Part shown: piece by piece, positions 1 to 8,294 of the stretch
Position numbering within the stretch: the first letter of the stretch is position 1
Layout: the number at the start of each line of letters is the position of its first letter
Source: Haloactinomyces albus
GTDB lineage: Bacteria > Actinomycetota > Actinomycetes > Mycobacteriales > Pseudonocardiaceae
Length of the DNA stretch: 64,000 bases
Reading direction: 5' to 3'
Assembly: GCF_031458135.1 (NCBI RefSeq)
Contig: NZ_JAVDXW010000001.1
Location: forward strand, 1,054,001 to 1,118,000
Translations under genes and position numbers: made by a program
Notes under the pieces: model-generated
The model's database searches: none
Told to the model about the DNA's origin: nothing
Seen by the model: only the letters and a program-made list of their open reading frames with translations

Positions 1-300
1 GGGCATGGTGATGTCGCACAACATCCGGGCCGAATAATGCTCGCCATCCGGAGTCTCCCAGGGCAGCACCTGGAAGGTGCTGGGATCGGGCTTGGCGACC
101 ATGTCGGATTCGTAGATCCGGGAGAATCCCTCGATGGCCGAGCCGTCGAACCCGATGCCCTCGGCGAAGGCGCCCTCCAGTTCGGCGGGCGAAATCGCCA
201 CCGACTTGAGGATGCCGAGGACATCGGTGAACCAGAGCCGCACGAAGCGGATGTCGCGTTCCTCCAGGGTGCGGAGTACGAACTCCTGCTGACGGGTCAT
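1..300 (-). CDS. glnA: glutamine synthetase, GlnA2-type (N-terminal 100 residues, cut by window edge)
   Basis: The reading frame runs from an ATG at 300 to the left edge without a stop, so only the first 100 residues are present. The sequence opens MTRQQEFVLRTLEERDIRFV and contains the beta-grasp signature FDGSAIEGF near residue 45, as in type I glutamine synthetases. The first residues resemble mycobacterial GlnA2 more than GlnA1, a group that in Streptomyces includes gamma-glutamylpolyamine synthetases. The family joins ammonia or an amine to glutamate using ATP. The catalytic residues lie outside the window, so the exact substrate cannot be judged. The position next to an S33 peptidase gene matches the glnA2-caeA order in mycobacteria. 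Confidence 0.9.
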   Translation of the reverse strand, partial: MTRQQEFVLRTLEERDIRFVRLWFTDVLGILKSVAISPAELEGAFAEGIGFDGSAIEGFSRIYESDMVAKPDPSTFQVLPWETPDGEHYSARMLCDITMP

Positions 301-409
301 GCCCCGCAGCCTAAAGCCTCCAGCGGGCATTCACCGCAGCCGTACCCGTGCCACGGCCGTTCCCACGGTCCCGTCGCGAGTTCCTTGCGGGCCTGTCGCG
401 ATAGGGCCA

Positions 410-1996
410 TCAGCTCGTGCAACGAGTCCCCTCCTGCGGCGGCTTCAGGTCCACCAGGTACCGGATACCCGCCCTGTTCACACACGCGTTGCCCTGTAGA
501 AACACAGTGTGCTGCGTGCCTTCGAAGGTCAACAAGCGGGCACCGAGCGCGTTGGCGAGCCGCTTCCCGGCCGCATACGGCGTGGCCGGGTCACCCGTGG
601 TGGAGATGACCAGTGTCGTCGGCAGTTTCGCCGGGTCGGGTGGCACTTCGTCCGCAGTGACCGGCACGGGCCAGAACGCACACACCCCTCGAGCCGCGCT
701 CGGTGGATGACCGTCGTCCAGGAACGGCGCCGCCTGCTCATAGCGCCGGTCGGCCTTGCGCAACCGCGCACGGTCGGTCAGTCGCGGGTCGTCCACGCAA
801 CGCACCGCGTTGAAGGCGTCCGTGAGACCCGAGTAGTGCCCGTTCGGTCCCCGCCCGTAGTAGGAGTCGGCCAGCGCCATCAGGATCCGTCCCTGCCCTC
901 GCGTCAGTTGGAGCAGGCCGCTGTTGAGCCGTTCCCACAGGCGCTTCGAGTACAGCGCCTGGATAGTACCGGTCGTGGCATCCGAATAGGACAGTTTGCG
1001 TCCCTCGCCCACCGCGACCGGCTGCTCCAGCAGGGGCCGGGTCAACTGCTGGTACACGGTCACCGCACGCGAGGGGTCGTCACCGAGTGCGCAGGCCTCC
1101 TGCCGGGAACACCAAGCCGCGAACGCCTCGAAGGCCTGCTGAAAACCGGCCCCCTGGGCGACGAGTTCGGCCACCTTGCCCTGGTCGGGATCCATGGCAC
1201 CGTCGAGCACCATCGCGCGGACATTGCCCGGGAACTGCTCGGCGTACTCCGCGCCGATCCGAGTGCCGTAGGAGAAGCCGAGGTAGGTCAGCTTCTTGTC
1301 ACCGAGGGCCGAGCGGAGCACGTCCATGTCCTTGGCGACATCGCGAGTTCCCATGTTGGCCAGCATCGTGGTTCCGCTGCGTTGCGCGCACTTGCGTGCA
1401 TAGGCGCGGTGCTCGCGTTCGGTCTGTGCGATCCCGGCGGGTGAGGTGTCCGCGTCGGAGTCGAGTCGTTCGGCGTCGCGCTCGGCGTCGGTCAGACAGT
1501 CCACCTGGGGTTCGCTGGCGCCGATTCCTCGGGGGTCGAAGCCGACCAGGTCGAACCGAGCACCGAGTTCCGTGTTCGAGACCGCGCCTGCCAGCCCGGC
1601 TGCCATGAGCATGCCGGACGCACCGGGGCCACCGGGGTTGACGACCAACGAACCGATGCGGTGCGCGGGGTCACCCGCCGGTTTACGCAATACGCCGAGT
1701 GTGATCGTCTTCCCCTGCGGTGCGGAGTAGTCCATCGGAACCGTCAGCCGGGCACACTCGATCGAACGGTTCCGGAAGGCCGCGCGGGACCGCCCGGTGG
1801 TCGCGTATTCCGCACACGGTCCCCATGTCAGGGACTGGCCGTAGTATTCCTTCAGATCAGGGGGCACCGCTCCGGCCGGTCCTCTGCTCTCGGTGTGCAG
1901 CTGCGGTGTTCCCGGCTCCTCGGACGGGCTCGGACTACAGGCGACGACGCTGCCGAGCAGGAGGAATGTCACGAGCACGGTCGGTAGGCGAGTCAC
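410..1996 (-). CDS. secreted lipoprotein alpha/beta-hydrolase peptidase (S33, tripeptidyl aminopeptidase/Hip1-like)
   Basis: The protein has 528 residues from the GTG at 1996. An in-frame ATG at 2020 is an alternative, but the GTG start puts the signal peptide at the N-terminus: a short basic start, a hydrophobic core and a lipobox-like SVVAC near residue 20. It should therefore be a lipoprotein outside the membrane. The nucleophile elbow GFSYG places Ser at about residue 242. An oxyanion-type NPGGPGASG lies upstream, and the C-terminal TAP-like part carries TTGDPATPY (Asp) and EGTQHT (His). The family removes N-terminal tripeptides or processes exported proteins; M. tuberculosis CaeA/Hip1 is the named relative. 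It is divergent from nadE and shares an 84-bp intergenic gap with it. Confidence 0.88.
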   Translation of the reverse strand: MTRLPTVLVTFLLLGSVVACSPSPSEEPGTPQLHTESRGPAGAVPPDLKEYYGQSLTWGPCAEYATTGRSRAAFRNRSIECARLTVPMDYSAPQGKTITLGVLRKPAGDPAHRIGSLVVNPGGPGASGMLMAAGLAGAVSNTELGARFDLVGFDPRGIGASEPQVDCLTDAERDAERLDSDADTSPAGIAQTEREHRAYARKCAQRSGTTMLANMGTRDVAKDMDVLRSALGDKKLTYLGFSYGTRIGAEYAEQFPGNVRAMVLDGAMDPDQGKVAELVAQGAGFQQAFEAFAAWCSRQEACALGDDPSRAVTVYQQLTRPLLEQPVAVGEGRKLSYSDATTGTIQALYSKRLWERLNSGLLQLTRGQGRILMALADSYYGRGPNGHYSGLTDAFNAVRCVDDPRLTDRARLRKADRRYEQAAPFLDDGHPPSAARGVCAFWPVPVTADEVPPDPAKLPTTLVISTTGDPATPYAAGKRLANALGARLLTFEGTQHTVFLQGNACVNRAGIRYLVDLKPPQEGTRCTS

Positions 1997-2080
1997 TCGT
2001 TGATCGTGGCACGAGGCCATCACCGGCGCGCACACCGGACCCGGCCAACGTGCGCACAGTGTCCGCGCGAAGATGGAGAC

Positions 2081-3853
2081 ATGCCTCAGCTGCGCATCGC
2101 TCTCGCACAGGTCAATGCCTGCGCCGGTGACATCAGCGGTAACAGTTCGATGGTTCTGGACTGGACTCGCAGGGCCGTGCGGGAAGGTGCCCATGTGGTC
2201 GCGTTCCCCGAGATGGTTCTGTCCGGGTATCCGGTCGAGGACCTCGCGCTGCGGAAGTCGTTCGCGGCAGCCAACCGCTCCGAGGTCGACGCGCTGGCCC
2301 TGCGGCTGCACGAGGCGGGATGTGGTGATGCCGTGGTCGTCGTCGGGCATCTGGACCGTGATGACGAGGGAGTGCGCAATGCGGCGTCGCTGCTGCACGG
2401 CGGCGAGGTCGTGACCACCTACTACAAGCACCATCTGCCCAACTACGGCGTCTTCGACGAGGCCCGCTACTTCGCACCGGGATACGACCTGCCGATCGTC
2501 CGGCTGCACGGAGTGGATATCGGGGTGGTGATCTGCGAGGACATCTGGCAGAACGGCGGCCCCGTGACCGCACTGGGCCGAGTGGGCGTGGATGCCGTCG
2601 TGTGCATCAACGGTTCGCCCTACGAACTGGCCAAGGACGATCAGCGCACACCTCTCGTCACCCGGCGGGCGGCCGAGGCCGGTGCTCCGATGGCGTATGT
2701 GAACCTGGTCGGCGCGCAGGATGAGCTCGTCTTCGACGGTGACTCGCTGATCGCCACTCCCGAGGGCGGGATTCTCGCACGGGCACCCCAGTTCGTCGAG
2801 CACCTGATGGTGCATGACCTGGATCTCACCGGCGGTGGCCACACCTCCACCGACACCTCTCCGGAGCCGGTGGAGGAGGGCACTCCGCTGCACTTCCGGC
2901 CGGGCGCTCTGCCCGCCTTCGACGTCGAACGGATCACCCTGCAGCCCGAGCCGCTGCCCATCTACGAGCCGATGCCGTTACCGAGCACGCCCGAGCCCTT
3001 GTCGGATGTGGCCGAGGTGTGGTCGGCGCTGGTGACCGGGGTGCGGGATTACGCGCACAAAAACGGGTTCCGCTCGGTGACCTTCGGCTTCTCCGGGGGC
3101 ATCGACTCGGCGGTGTGTGCGGCATTGACCGCCGATGCCCTGGGCCCCGACGCCTTGTACGGCGTGTCGATGCCGTCGAAGTACTCCACGGAGCACTCCC
3201 GGTCCGACGCCGCCGAGCTCGCACGCCGCCTGGGCTGCCACTTCGAGGAGCATCCCGTCGGGGACATGGTCGAGATGTTCGTGGACCGGCTGGGGCTGAC
3301 CGGGCTGGCCGAGGAGAACGTGCAGGCGCGCTGCCGCGGGGTCACGGTGATGGCGCTGTCCAACCAGCACGGGCACCTCGTGCTCACGCCGGGCAACAAG
3401 ACCGAGCTCGCGGTCGGCTACTCCACGATCTACGGGGACTCGGTCGGCGGCTTCGCGCCGATCAAGGACGTGCCGAAGACGCTGGTGTGGCGGTTGGCGC
3501 GGTGGCGCAACGCCGAGGCGGAGAAGCGCGGGGAGACGCCGCCGATTCCGGAGAACTCGATCAGCAAGGCGCCGTCGGCGGAACTGCGCCCCGGGCAGGT
3601 GGACACCGACTCGTTGCCGCCGTACGAAACCCTCGACGAAATCCTCGACGGGTACGTGGAGGGTGACCACAGCTACGCCGATCTGGTCGCGGCCGGATTC
3701 GATGCGGATCTCGTCGAGCGGGTGCTGCAGATGGTGGACCGTTCCGAGTACAAACGGCGTCAGTACCCGCCGGGCACCAAGATCAGTCTCAAGGCCTTCG
3801 GCCGGGACCGTCGGTTGCCTGTAACCAACCGCTGGCGCGAGGTGCGGCCGTAG
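2081..3853 (+). CDS. nadE: glutamine-dependent NAD+ synthetase
   Basis: The start is the ATG at 2081, preceded by GGAG at 2075-2078; this gives 590 residues. The N-terminal half is a nitrilase-type glutaminase with the triad Glu44 (FPEMVLSGYP), Lys116 (YYKHHLPNYG) and Cys152 (VICEDIW). The C-terminal half is the ammonia-using NAD synthetase with the PP-loop SGGIDS at about 338-343 and LTPGNKTELAVGYSTIYGD further on. The enzyme amidates nicotinate adenine dinucleotide to NAD+ in the cytoplasm, using ammonia channelled from glutamine. It is shorter than the roughly 680-residue mycobacterial NadE but both domains are complete. A hairpin at 3867-3890 probably ends the transcript. Confidence 0.95.
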   Translation: MPQLRIALAQVNACAGDISGNSSMVLDWTRRAVREGAHVVAFPEMVLSGYPVEDLALRKSFAAANRSEVDALALRLHEAGCGDAVVVVGHLDRDDEGVRNAASLLHGGEVVTTYYKHHLPNYGVFDEARYFAPGYDLPIVRLHGVDIGVVICEDIWQNGGPVTALGRVGVDAVVCINGSPYELAKDDQRTPLVTRRAAEAGAPMAYVNLVGAQDELVFDGDSLIATPEGGILARAPQFVEHLMVHDLDLTGGGHTSTDTSPEPVEEGTPLHFRPGALPAFDVERITLQPEPLPIYEPMPLPSTPEPLSDVAEVWSALVTGVRDYAHKNGFRSVTFGFSGGIDSAVCAALTADALGPDALYGVSMPSKYSTEHSRSDAAELARRLGCHFEEHPVGDMVEMFVDRLGLTGLAEENVQARCRGVTVMALSNQHGHLVLTPGNKTELAVGYSTIYGDSVGGFAPIKDVPKTLVWRLARWRNAEAEKRGETPPIPENSISKAPSAELRPGQVDTDSLPPYETLDEILDGYVEGDHSYADLVAAGFDADLVERVLQMVDRSEYKRRQYPPGTKISLKAFGRDRRLPVTNRWREVRP

Positions 3854-3866
3854 GCCCCGAGTATTT

Positions 3867-3890
3867 TTGCAGTTTCGCGCGAAACTGCAA
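3867..3890. terminator. perfect 24-bp palindrome after nadE, terminator-like
   Basis: Two exactly complementary 12-bp arms meet at the centre (TTGCAGTTTCGC then its reverse complement), flanked by T-rich bases on both strands. It lies 13 bp after the nadE stop and could end transcription in either direction. The core TTTCGCGCGAAA recurs in a close form at 53601-53624, so it may instead be a dispersed palindrome or protein-binding site. Confidence 0.6.
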
Positions 3891-4075
3891 TTTTCTGCCG
3901 ACACGCCGAGTACCGGAACCGGTCAGTCACGAGTTACGCGCACACGCACGCACACTGTCGAAGGCTGCGGCTTGCAGGGCCAATGCGCGCACTCCGGCGC
4001 AGAGCGGGGAGCACGCCACGCGTCGTGCTCGACGTGGGCAGGAGAGCTCCTCGCTACGCACTGGGTGTAGGGGTC

Positions 4076-4395
4076 ATGTCCGGTACCGAAAGACGGTATC
4101 CCGACCCCGGCAGCTCAGCCTCGACGCCATCGGAGTGCGCCGGCACGATCCGCAGGGCATCCCGCGGGCGGTGCGCTGGGAAGAACTGGTCGGCGCCGCC
4201 ATCACCCGCAGGGACGCTCACTGGTCCCCCGTTCAACTCGATCTCTCTCCGGCGGATCCGCAGTTCCGCCACCGGCACCCGGAGATGGAGCATCTCCGGC
4301 AGTTCCGCCGGATCGAGAACGGCTACCGGCTGTCCCTGGGAACATCGAACCAACAAGCCCCGAACCAACAGGGGGCCACCACGCGGGTGACCTGA
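4076..4395 (+). pseudogene. small hypothetical gene, apparently frameshifted
   Basis: An ATG at 4076 opens MSGTERRYPDPG, but protein-like sequence continues in a different frame from about 4110: QLSLDAIGVRRHDPQG and then RAVRWEELVGA, ending at a stop at 4393-4395. Joining the two frames near 4110 gives one product of about 105 residues. I do not recognise a family. The second segment has a natural residue mix with an Asp/Arg/Glu-rich soluble character. It could be a frameshifted gene, a sequencing slip or a chance open frame. It lies between nadE and the convergent NAT gene in otherwise unassigned sequence. Confidence 0.3.
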
Positions 4396-4407
4396 CCGCC
4401 GCCCGCG

Positions 4408-5235
4408 TCAACCGAGCCGGGCACGCAGCCTCTCCAACTCGGCATCGTCGAGAACGACATCGAGATCCCGTAACGTGTCCCCGAGGCGCTCGGGCGGAAC
4501 GGGCGTGCGCTCGACCCGTCCGTCCGCGTGCTCCACGGTGAGCTCGTCACCGACGAGGCGGCGGCTGACACCGTGGCCGATCCGCATGACCACCAGCTTT
4601 CCGGTGAACGGCGAGTTCGGATGCGTCGCGGTGTAGTGGTGGGCGACCTCGTAATCCACCGGATGCTGCGGGGTGTCGTCGAAAGCGTGCAGGGCCTCCC
4701 ACCCGTTTTCCCCGTACTTCGACAGCGTCCACACGCCCTCGTGATGGGTGAGACGGTGTGGCCATCCCGTCTGGTCGACCACGGCCCCGTGCTCCAGCGG
4801 CATCGGATGCAGTACTCCGGCACCGAAGCCCACATCGGCGAGATGGTCACCGGCATCGGTGCGCACGATCAGCACCATGTGCGTCCGCGGGCCCGCCCGG
4901 TGCGGTTGAACCCGCGCCATCCGGCGCCGCACCGAGAACCCCAGGTGCTCGAGTACGGCGGCGAACAACAGGGCGTGCTCGTAGCAGTACCCACCTCGAC
5001 GACGTCCGATGAGCTTGTCGGTCACCACGCCCGTTTCCAGTCCGGGATGCTCGCCGAGCACCACGTCGACGTTCTCGAACGGGATCGTGCGCACGTGTGC
5101 CTCGTGCAGGGACCGCAACGTCTCGGCGGAGGGTTCCGTGCGAGGACGACCGATACGTTCGAGGTAGGCGTCGACGTCGACGGCGGCGATGTTCCACTCG
5201 TCGGTGGCGGTGGCATGCTGTGTGCGGGTGCTCAT
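4408..5235 (-). CDS. nat: arylamine N-acetyltransferase
   Basis: The 275-residue protein has the complete NAT catalytic triad: Cys84 in RRGGYCYEH, His119 in RTHMVLIV and Asp134 in LADVGFGAG. The family moves an acetyl group from acetyl-CoA to arylamines, hydrazines or hydroxylamines by a Cys ping-pong mechanism. The length matches bacterial NATs of about 275-280 residues. The ATG at 5235 is either leaderless from the MerR-type promoter at 5242-5272 or served by AGGAG 11 nt upstream. The gene stands alone, convergent with the nadE side and divergent from panB. The promoter suggests induction by a small molecule or redox signal, but no merR gene lies nearby. Confidence 0.93.
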   Translation of the reverse strand: MSTRTQHATATDEWNIAAVDVDAYLERIGRPRTEPSAETLRSLHEAHVRTIPFENVDVVLGEHPGLETGVVTDKLIGRRRGGYCYEHALLFAAVLEHLGFSVRRRMARVQPHRAGPRTHMVLIVRTDAGDHLADVGFGAGVLHPMPLEHGAVVDQTGWPHRLTHHEGVWTLSKYGENGWEALHAFDDTPQHPVDYEVAHHYTATHPNSPFTGKLVVMRIGHGVSRRLVGDELTVEHADGRVERTPVPPERLGDTLRDLDVVLDDAELERLRARLG

Positions 5236-5241
5236 GACGTC

Positions 5242-5272
5242 ATGCTCCTACTTCGAGCGCACTCGAAGTCAA
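5242..5272 (-). promoter_or_regulatory. MerR-type promoter and operator of the NAT gene
   Basis: Reading leftward, TTGACT (5272-5267) is followed by exactly 19 bp and then GAGCAT (5247-5242), with the NAT ATG six bases further on. The spacer holds the inverted repeat CTTCGAG-4 bp-CTCGAAG (5251-5268). A 19-bp spacer filled by a palindrome is the hallmark of MerR-family promoters, where the activator untwists the DNA. The geometry also implies a leaderless transcript starting at the ATG. The regulator is unknown. Confidence 0.65.
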
Positions 5273-5462
5273 GATCCCCGGAGCCGGACGAGCCGGGCCG
5301 CGACAGCCAGGCAGCGGTCAAGCATGCAGTGGTCAAGCCGAATGTGATGTGTGTCGGAAGTCATCCCGCTCCGGCATCAGCCCGTGTCACTCTGGGACTG
5401 CAAGCATCCCTACCAGCCCGTGGACCCGCCGGCCGGGCCGCGAGGAAAGAGGATGGTCGATC

Positions 5463-6347
5463 ATGACTGCGACATCGGGCGAGAATCCCCGGAACGCCGC
5501 GGGCAACGCCGCAGCGAGCGAAACCACAGCACCCTACGGCTCCACGCCGCCACGGCGCCGGGTCCGGATCCATCACCTGCAGGAGCTCAAGGAGCGCGGC
5601 GAAGCCTGGCCGATGCTCACCTCCTACGACATGTACAGTGCCCGGATCTTCGACGAGTCCGGGATCCCGGTACTGCTCGTGGGGGATTCGGCGGCCAACA
5701 ACGTCTACGGCTACGAGTCCTCGCTGCCGATCACCGTCGAGGAGCTGCTGCCACTGGTCCGTGCCGTCTCCCGTTCGGCCGAGCACGCCCTGGTCGTCGC
5801 CGACCTGCCGTTCGGCTCCTACCAGGCCTCACCGGAGCAGGCGCTGGAAACGGCGGTGCGCTTCATGAAGGAGGGCGCACACGCGGTGAAGCTGGAAGGT
5901 GGTCGCCGCTATGCCGCCCATGTGGAGGCCCTCGTCGCCGCCGGTATCCCCGTGATGGGCCACATCGGGTTCACTCCGCAGAGCGAGCACGGGCTCGGCG
6001 GCTACCGCGTCCAGGCACGCGGTGAACAGGGCGAGGAGCTGGTCGCCGACGCGCTCGCGCTGCAGGAAGCGGGGGCGTTCTCGGTGGTACTCGAGATGGT
6101 CTCCGGCCAAGCCGCCAAGCGGGTCACCTCCGAACTGCGCATCCCCACGATCGGCATCGGCGCCGGGCCGGACTGCGATGCGCAGGTGCTGGTGTGGACC
6201 GACATGGCCGGGATGAACACCGGCCGTACGGCGCGCTTCGTCAAGCGTTACGCCGATCTCGGCGGCATGCTCTCCGAGGCCGCGAGCAGCTTCGCCGCCG
6301 ACGTGCGTGGGGGGAACTTCCCCGCCCCGGAGCACAGCTTCGACTGA
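5463..6347 (+). CDS. panB: 3-methyl-2-oxobutanoate hydroxymethyltransferase
   Basis: The protein has 294 residues from the ATG at 5463, with AAAGAGGA upstream. PanB motifs are intact: [20 protein letters not shown] at the start of the barrel, [13 protein letters not shown] (metal-binding Asp), [15 protein letters not shown] and GHIGFTPQS, followed by [18 protein letters not shown]. The enzyme transfers a hydroxymethyl group from 5,10-methylene-tetrahydrofolate to 2-oxoisovalerate, giving ketopantoate for pantothenate and CoA. It has a low-complexity tail of about 30 residues before the barrel, as is common in actinobacteria. panC is not adjacent. A strong hairpin at 6382-6416 follows. Confidence 0.95.
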   Translation: MTATSGENPRNAAGNAAASETTAPYGSTPPRRRVRIHHLQELKERGEAWPMLTSYDMYSARIFDESGIPVLLVGDSAANNVYGYESSLPITVEELLPLVRAVSRSAEHALVVADLPFGSYQASPEQALETAVRFMKEGAHAVKLEGGRRYAAHVEALVAAGIPVMGHIGFTPQSEHGLGGYRVQARGEQGEELVADALALQEAGAFSVVLEMVSGQAAKRVTSELRIPTIGIGAGPDCDAQVLVWTDMAGMNTGRTARFVKRYADLGGMLSEAASSFAADVRGGNFPAPEHSFD

Positions 6348-6381
6348 CCGCGCCGCGGGACCGTGCTTCCCGAAGGTGGAT

Positions 6382-6416
6382 GCGTCGTTGTGGCAACAGT
6401 AATGCCACAACGACGC
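6382..6416. terminator. bidirectional hairpin between panB and the convergent GST-like gene
   Basis: Two perfect 14-bp arms (GCGTCGTTGTGGCA and its complement) surround a 7-nt loop, followed by TTTC on the plus strand. It lies between the stops of two convergent genes, where a shared intrinsic terminator is expected. Confidence 0.8.
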
Positions 6417-6418
6417 TT

Positions 6419-7399
6419 TCACCCCGGCAGCTCGGGCGGGGTGCCGTCGCCGAACGGTCGCCCGCCCAACGCCTCGCGGCCGTGCGGAGTGTGCCAGCCG
6501 GACGGGTCCGGCCCTGCCGGGACGATGCCGGTCGGATTGATCTGCGCGTGCGTGCTGTAGTAGTGCCGCTTGATGTGGTCGAAGTCGACCGTGTCCCCGA
6601 AGCCCGGCGTCTGGAACAGATCGCGCGCGTAGGCCCACAGCACCGGTAGTTCGGTGAGCTTGTGCCGGTTGCACTTGAAGTGCCCGTGATAGGCCGCGTC
6701 GAATCGGACCAGCGTGGTGAACAGCCGGATATCGGCCTCGGTGATCGTGTCACCGACCAGGAAACGTTGCGACTCCAACCGCTCGGAAAGCCGATCCAGC
6801 CGAGCGAACAAGGCATCGAAGGCCCGTTCATAGGCCTCCTGCGAGGTCGCGAATCCGCACTTGTACACGCCGTTGTTCACATCCTGGTACACCACGGCGT
6901 TGACCTCGTCGATCTCCGCGCGCAGCTCCGGTGGGTACAGCGCCGGAGCACCCGGGCGGTGGAACCGCGCCCACTCGGTGGACAGGTCGAGCGTGAGCTG
7001 CGGATAATCGTTGGTGACCACGCGCCCCGACTCCACGTCGACCACGGCGGGCACGGTGTAGCGTCCGCTGTAGTACTGGTCGCCCGCCAAGTACGCGTCG
7101 GCCAGGAACGACAGACCCGTGACCGGGTCCCGACCGTCCGGGTCCAGCGTGAATCGCCATCCCCGCTCGTCCCGCAGGGGGTCGACGATACCGAGTGAAA
7201 GCACCTCCTCCAGCCCCAGCAGGCGGCGGGCGATCACCGATCGATGCGCCCACGGGCAGGCCAGGCTGACCACCAAGTGGTAGCGGCCGGGTTCGGCCTT
7301 CCATCCGGACGAACCGTCGGCGGTGATCCGCTCGGTGAACCGATTCGCCTGCCGTACCCACTCACCGCGCTGTGAGGTTTCCGCACTGAACTGGACCAT
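6419..7399 (-). CDS. glutathione S-transferase family protein, glutathionyl-hydroquinone reductase-like
   Basis: The 326-residue protein has an N-terminal thioredoxin-fold domain with the ACPWAHR motif (Cys48), followed by the all-helical GST domain. YYSGRYTVPAVVD and VYKCGFATSQEAYE are typical of the Xi-class (YqjG/ECM4) enzymes. These reduce glutathionyl-hydroquinones to hydroquinones through the active Cys. Actinobacteria use mycothiol rather than glutathione, so a mycothiolyl-hydroquinone substrate is a reasonable inference, not something the sequence proves. A 13-bp tandem repeat (7447-7472) lies about 50 bp upstream of the start and could be a regulatory site. Confidence 0.88.
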   Translation of the reverse strand: MVQFSAETSQRGEWVRQANRFTERITADGSSGWKAEPGRYHLVVSLACPWAHRSVIARRLLGLEEVLSLGIVDPLRDERGWRFTLDPDGRDPVTGLSFLADAYLAGDQYYSGRYTVPAVVDVESGRVVTNDYPQLTLDLSTEWARFHRPGAPALYPPELRAEIDEVNAVVYQDVNNGVYKCGFATSQEAYERAFDALFARLDRLSERLESQRFLVGDTITEADIRLFTTLVRFDAAYHGHFKCNRHKLTELPVLWAYARDLFQTPGFGDTVDFDHIKRHYYSTHAQINPTGIVPAGPDPSGWHTPHGREALGGRPFGDGTPPELPG

Positions 7400-7446
7400 G
7401 TCTCCACTCTAGAACGGCTCGGCCCGCTGTGGAGCGCAGCGCTGCC

Positions 7447-7472
7447 CGCGACGTCGTATCGCGACGTCGTAT
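7447..7472. repeat. 13-bp tandem direct repeat upstream of the GST-like gene
   Basis: CGCGACGTCGTAT occurs twice in direct succession (7447-7459 and 7460-7472) with no mismatch. Each unit contains the palindrome CGACGTCG. It lies 48-73 bp upstream of the leftward start at 7399, a position suited to an operator. Confidence 0.55.
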
Positions 7473-7475
7473 GGA

Positions 7476-7520
7476 GTGAACGGAACTTTCGTCCCGTCCA
7501 TGTGTGAAGTTTCCGTTCAC
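7476..7520 (-). terminator. stem-loop after the F420:NADP reductase gene
   Basis: GTGAACGGAA (7476-7485) pairs perfectly with TTCCGTTCAC (7511-7520), and the stem can extend past one bulged base. The loop is about 20 nt. It lies 26 bp downstream of the leftward stop at 7546, as expected for an intrinsic terminator, though there is no clear U-tract. Confidence 0.45.
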
Positions 7521-7545
7521 CCCTGATTGTCCCCGGCTCGGCGCC

Positions 7546-8211
7546 TCACACGTCGGTGATCCGCAACCCGGCATGTGCCTTGTAGCGACGGTTGATCGCA
7601 ATCACGTTCGCGGTCAGCGCCTCCACCTGGTGGGCGTTGCGCAGGCGACCGCCGTAGATGCCGCGTACCCCCGGAATCACATCCGCCAGTTCCCGAATCA
7701 CATCGGTGGCCTCCCGATCGTCACCGAGGACCAGGACGTCGAGGTCGACGTGGGTCACACTGGTGTCCGCCAGCGTGACGGCCGAGACATGATGGAACGC
7801 GGCGGTCACCCGGGATTCGGGCAGCAGGGATTCGGCCTGCTGCGCAGCACTACCCTCGGGAACCGTCAGTGCATGGGGTCCCTTTTTGTCGAAACCGAGC
7901 GGGTTGACGCAGTCCACCACGATCTTGCCCGCGAGCTCGTTCTTCAACGACAGCAGCGTGTCCTGGTGGCCGTCCCAGGGGATCGCCGCCAGGACGATGT
8001 CGGCGTCCGCAGCGCATCCCGCGTTGTCCTGCCCGGTGATGTCGCCGCCGACGGATTCGGCGATCTCGGCTGCCGCCTCCTGCGCACGCTCGGCCGACCG
8101 CGAACCGATCACCACTTTCAGGCCTGCCTGGGCCCACCGCAGGGCCAGACCCTTGCCCTGCGGACCGGTCCCCCCCAGAACACCGATCGTCCGATCCCGC
8201 ACACCAGCCAT
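7546..8211 (-). CDS. npdG: NADPH-dependent F420 reductase (F420H2:NADP+ oxidoreductase)
   Basis: The ATG at 8211 is chosen because AAAGGGG lies seven bases upstream; an in-frame ATG at 8232 is possible. This gives 221 residues, the normal family size. The N-terminal Rossmann motif is IGVLGGTGPQGKGLALRWAQ, with the Ser-Arg of IGSRSAERA fitted to the NADP phosphate. Later segments AAIPWDGH and VVDCVNPLGFDKKG are typical of the Fno/NpdG family, which moves hydride between NADPH and the deazaflavin F420. It could feed the F420-dependent oxidoreductase at 63712-64000. A 14-bp tandem repeat sits immediately upstream. Confidence 0.88.
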   Translation of the reverse strand: MAGVRDRTIGVLGGTGPQGKGLALRWAQAGLKVVIGSRSAERAQEAAAEIAESVGGDITGQDNAGCAADADIVLAAIPWDGHQDTLLSLKNELAGKIVVDCVNPLGFDKKGPHALTVPEGSAAQQAESLLPESRVTAAFHHVSAVTLADTSVTHVDLDVLVLGDDREATDVIRELADVIPGVRGIYGGRLRNAHQVEALTANVIAINRRYKAHAGLRITDV

Positions 8212-8226
8212 AACGGCCCCTTTCCG

Positions 8227-8254
8227 CGCCATCGATACTTCGCCATCGATACTT
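8227..8254. repeat. 14-bp tandem direct repeat at the npdG start
   Basis: CGCCATCGATACTT is repeated twice without a gap or mismatch (8227-8240 and 8241-8254), 16-43 bp upstream of the npdG start. Each unit contains ATCGAT. It may be an operator or a recent small duplication. Confidence 0.5.
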
Positions 8255-8294
8255 CGGTGTCCACGATCGTGCCCGAAGCGGAGATTCCGCCAGA

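Noticed and set aside
5351-5460. A plus-strand frame opening [15 protein letters not shown] upstream of panB.
   Set aside because: It runs out of phase into panB and becomes a shadow; no ribosome site and no family support.
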